From: Penelope pileata
Taxonomy: Eukaryota > Chordata > Aves > Galliformes > Cracidae
Direction of reading: 5' to 3'
DNA length: 64,000 nt
NCBI GenBank assembly: GCA_013396635.1
Contig: WBMW01001713.1
Location: forward strand, 1,680,289-1,744,288
This document shows, in pieces, positions 60,986 through 64,000 of this stretch. The notes beneath the pieces were generated by a model. That model saw only the letters and a program-made list of their open reading frames with translations, made no database searches and was not told the DNA's origin. A program made the position numbers and the translations under genes. Numbering within the stretch: position 1 is the first letter of the stretch; each line of letters begins with the position of its first letter.

Positions 60986-63900
60986 TGTACCTCTTATTCA
61001 GGTAAACAAATGCCAGTAGTTCCTATCTTTCAAAAATGTCTCCAGGATATGATTTCTCCTATTTTTGTTTGTTTGGGGATTCTCCCCTGGTTCCTGAATG
61101 TATGAGCCTGAATTTGTTCTTCAAACATTTGAAGGAATTTTTCTTAAGCAGGCTGTCAGTGGGCTTGAATTCTGGAGGGGGAGATGGAAGAGGGTGAAAC
61201 CTTGATGCAGTTGAAGTACTTGCTGTGCTTACATAATTTGGATCCCTAATGCTTGCCCTCCTGGAGTATATAAGGAAAAGCAAACCATGCATCACACCTT
61301 CAGATGTGAGTCTGTTCTGACAGCAGCTATCAAGTAATGGCCAAGTCCAAAGGAATAAAACATTCCCTTATGCAGTGTCCTTTTTAAACAACTGCAACAT
61401 GGAAGAGAGCTTTCTAGGTATCTCTGAAGATAGGAACTTTGGGAACCTGATAATTTTTGAGCAGAAACTTCTTAAGTTCTCGTGCAGTAAAGTTATTTGC
61501 TGGGTGATCTTGTTTTATCTTTAAGTTGTCAAACTCTACTGGACAGACATTTTTGTCAAAAGAAAGCAAACCTCTTACAACCCCAGGCTAAACTGAACTA
61601 GCACGTTAAGCACATGTTCACATTCTTGGCTTACTCCACTTGTCACTTGGGATTATTCTTTCCTTCTGCCTGATCCATGGCTGCCGTGTGGGAGGGCCAG
61701 GGTCTGCTGCTGCTGGCAGCTGGGTACCAAGGCCGGAGCAAGAATGTGCTGCCTGGTGTTGCAGTGTCTCCTGGTTAATCCTGGCCATGAGTCAGTCATC
61801 TCTGCTGGGTATGGCCAGTTTTTGAATGATGGAGGTCAGAATAGTAAGGGTCTCCTATTTGTGCGCAGTTCCTTTTCGAAAACTTCAATTTTGAGCTGAA
61901 CTTCATTGTTGTTGGAAGTTGATTACGGACAGCTGATAGGTTGCTTTTTGTACTGCCGTTTGGTAAGTGAACTGTTAGCCCAAAAGAGGGATACCCTCCT
62001 GGATTTGTGAGGTGTGTTTTTTCAGTCTCATCTGAGAAGATTGAAGCTATGGGATGTACCAGCTCTTGAGAGTGGAAGAGATGAGCATTGACTCCTGGAG
62101 CACCTTGAAGAAGTAACCTTGGTACCTGGAAGGAGAGTTAGATATCAACTGAGACAGAACCTTGCTGTGTGTCACCTTAATGTTACTACTTTGTTTTTTC
62201 CCTAGAGCTGTGAGGTGCATAAAAGTAGCATTGTGATGATTTTGTTGTCTAGAGTGTGAACACACGGTGGTGAAAATGCTGTATAGACAGTGTTTGCTTG
62301 AAAAGGAAGGAGACTTTCACTTAGTTGTTTGTAAAGCCCTTTGTAGGATGAGAGAGAGGAATCTAAGGGCCCTATTTGAATGAAGCATCATTTTACAACT
62401 AAGTTTTAAGTACAAAACCTAATAAAAAGATTTCTTTGTCCTATTTGTTGCTGTTCTGTAGGTGTTTATTTTGTCTGTATTGGAGCTGAAACAGCTGATA
62501 CTGCCCTGACTGTTGGGCAACAGATGCTTAGGGAGAGTGAGTGTGTGACATGCCTTGGAGCAGTTGAGTTGTATGAGGTGGAACACAGAAGTGCTTTGAG
62601 TTTGCAGCAGGACCCATGGAACCAGGGAAGAAAGCAGTCTGTTACTGGGGTAGCTGTACTGCTCTTGCAGGTACCGTATCACACAATTTATTTTAGGAAG
62701 GAATCTGATATCAACTTAAACAGCTATGGTTTTGTTTTTTTTTTTTTTTTCTTTTAATGCTGTTGTCCAGAATCTTTTCAAGAACCTGATAGCCTTATTC
62801 TGATTCCGAGAATAAATTTACATCTTATTCACACTCCTCTGGTTTGTCCTTCTGCTATTTGCACACAGCAAGTGCATCCTCTTGCAGATCTCAGTTTGTT
62901 AGCATAAGCAAGCTGAGGTCTCCTGGTTTCCCCCTTTCTAATGGAATCCCTATCAGTGTGGAAGCCCCTCCCTGCATTGTGAATTTTGGTTCCAATCTTT
63001 CAGAAGCTGAGTGACCAGAACTGCACGGAGTACGGCAGTCAGTCTCTTATGAAATATACTGGCAGTAGTATTTGTCTGTAACTAATGCAAGCATCAGTCA
63101 TGTCCCCATCATGTGCTGAGACTAGGAGGAGAAATTTTTCAGGGATTATCCAGAGATGATTGAATTTCATTTTTCATTTTCTTGTCCACCAGATGGCTTT
63201 ATTCTTCCTGTATTATGTTGCTTTCCTCTATTTCCCAACGTTATATCATTCTAGTAATATCTATGCTGGTGTTGCATATTTAATAACTGTTAGTAATCTC
63301 TTCCTAGTCCAATATTATGTTTGAAATGATGTTTCAGTATCTCAGACTTTGCCATGTTGTTATCCACTTGCACATCTTTGCTGGGATCCCTTATCTCAGC
63401 CCTCCCTAGCTGTGGCAGCTTATCCCATGCTTTGCCAAGATCCACGTGTCTGACTGGAGATGCATTAGTATGTGAAGCTTTACGTCTGGGATTTGAGCCT
63501 TTCAGTGATAAATTTCTTCCAGGAGCATGGGGTTATATTAAGTTGCTTGAGCTTTTATTTCATTTCTACTGTGAACGTTTCTATTTTTCAATTTTGCTGT
63601 CTTTCGTTACCACTTAATACTTGCTGGAAACGGAATTAAAGCACAGATTTGAGGGACTTATTTTTTTTCAATTCTATGTACATAGCATCTTTATTCTGGA
63701 GAAACCTTGCTTTTTTGGTTCTAGTACTTCCCATGTAACACTGAAGGATATACTTCAGAAGGTGCAATTTAGTTTGACTTGAGAAAGTCTTCTTCCATAG
63801 TTGGATGCACATTCTTTGTCCTCTCCCCTATTCCATGCTGACTCTGGTCAACTGTGGGGCTTTGCTGTGTAGTGTGCTTGTTTTGGTATGGGGTGTGGAT

Positions 63901-64000
63901 TTTGTTTTGTTTTTGAAGCAGTTATCTCTGCTTCTGCATTGTAGTGGTAGCCTAGGAAGACAGAAAGTTTTCTTCTTATCCTTGAGGGTGTTTCTGGCTT

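Larger units (their letters stand above)
47599..64000 (+). other. RALGPS2: Presumed first intron of RALGPS2 (continues beyond window)
   Basis: About 16.4 kb with no exon I recognise. The + strand is visibly T- and G-rich, the bias expected on the non-template strand of a transcribed vertebrate intron. Homopolymer T runs lie at 57019-57033 (15) and 62735-62750 (16). No CR1 or other interspersed repeat was recognised. Two minus-strand stretches (52244-52858 and 59419-60297) have few stops in one frame but no identifiable product. If the gene assignment is wrong, this is simply intergenic DNA. Confidence 0.45.

Noticed and set aside
63186..63197. CCACCAGATGGC as a third CTCF site
   Set aside because: Short match with poor flanks; too weak to list as a feature.
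47599..64000. Coding exon 2 of RALGPS2 or an ANGPTL1 exon on the minus strand
   Set aside because: I looked for their known N-terminal and fibrinogen-domain sequences and found nothing matching; they probably lie beyond the window.

Overview
This is nuclear DNA from a bird, most likely a galliform or a close relative. Three interspersed repeats are CR1 LINE 3' ends, one of them closing with the avian-type ATTCTATG octamer repeat. The coding exons match the vertebrate RasGAP gene RASAL2 almost residue for residue. Introns have GT/AG borders, CpG is depleted outside one island, and the ORFs are short and scattered, so bacterial or viral origin is excluded. The exact species cannot be told from the sequence.

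Layout. (1) 1-5,302: the last three coding exons of RASAL2 on the + strand (1-130, 652-739, 5,138-5,302), encoding the C-terminal coiled coil and the conserved tail that ends in NSSC. (2) 5,303 to about 10,270: a probable long RASAL2 3' UTR, with several AATAAA signals and three perfect Pumilio-type UGUAAAUA elements. (3) About 10,270 to 44,850: a roughly 35 kb AT-rich intergenic interval with no gene I can recognise. It holds a G-rich/G-quadruplex tract just beyond the poly(A) region, one MIR/CORE-SINE relic, three CR1 fragments, one small CpG-rich patch near 33.2 kb and some minor tandem repeats. (4) About 44,860 to 45,530: a CpG-island promoter with a likely first-exon donor on the + strand. 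From conserved vertebrate gene order (RASAL2 followed by RALGPS2, same strand) I infer that this is the RALGPS2 promoter. No RALGPS2 protein sequence is visible in the window, so this rests on synteny. (5) 45,134-46,750: a damaged piece of assembly. It contains a 47-base N run, three single-N joins, an 848-bp segment present twice at about 99.5% identity, and a 183-bp GC-rich contig wedged between the copies. This is best read as a false duplication plus a misplaced contig. (6) About 47,600 to 64,000: probably the large first intron of the same gene. It is T- and G-rich on the + strand and has no recognisable exon.

The window therefore holds two neighbouring same-strand signalling genes, a Ras GTPase-activating protein and, by inference, a Ral guanine-nucleotide exchange factor. 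I found no convincing new biological system. The observations most worth following up are the assembly duplication, the Pumilio-element-rich 3' UTR, the isolated CpG patch at 33.2 kb, a matched pair of CTCF-like sites in the presumed intron, and a MIR-type relic.
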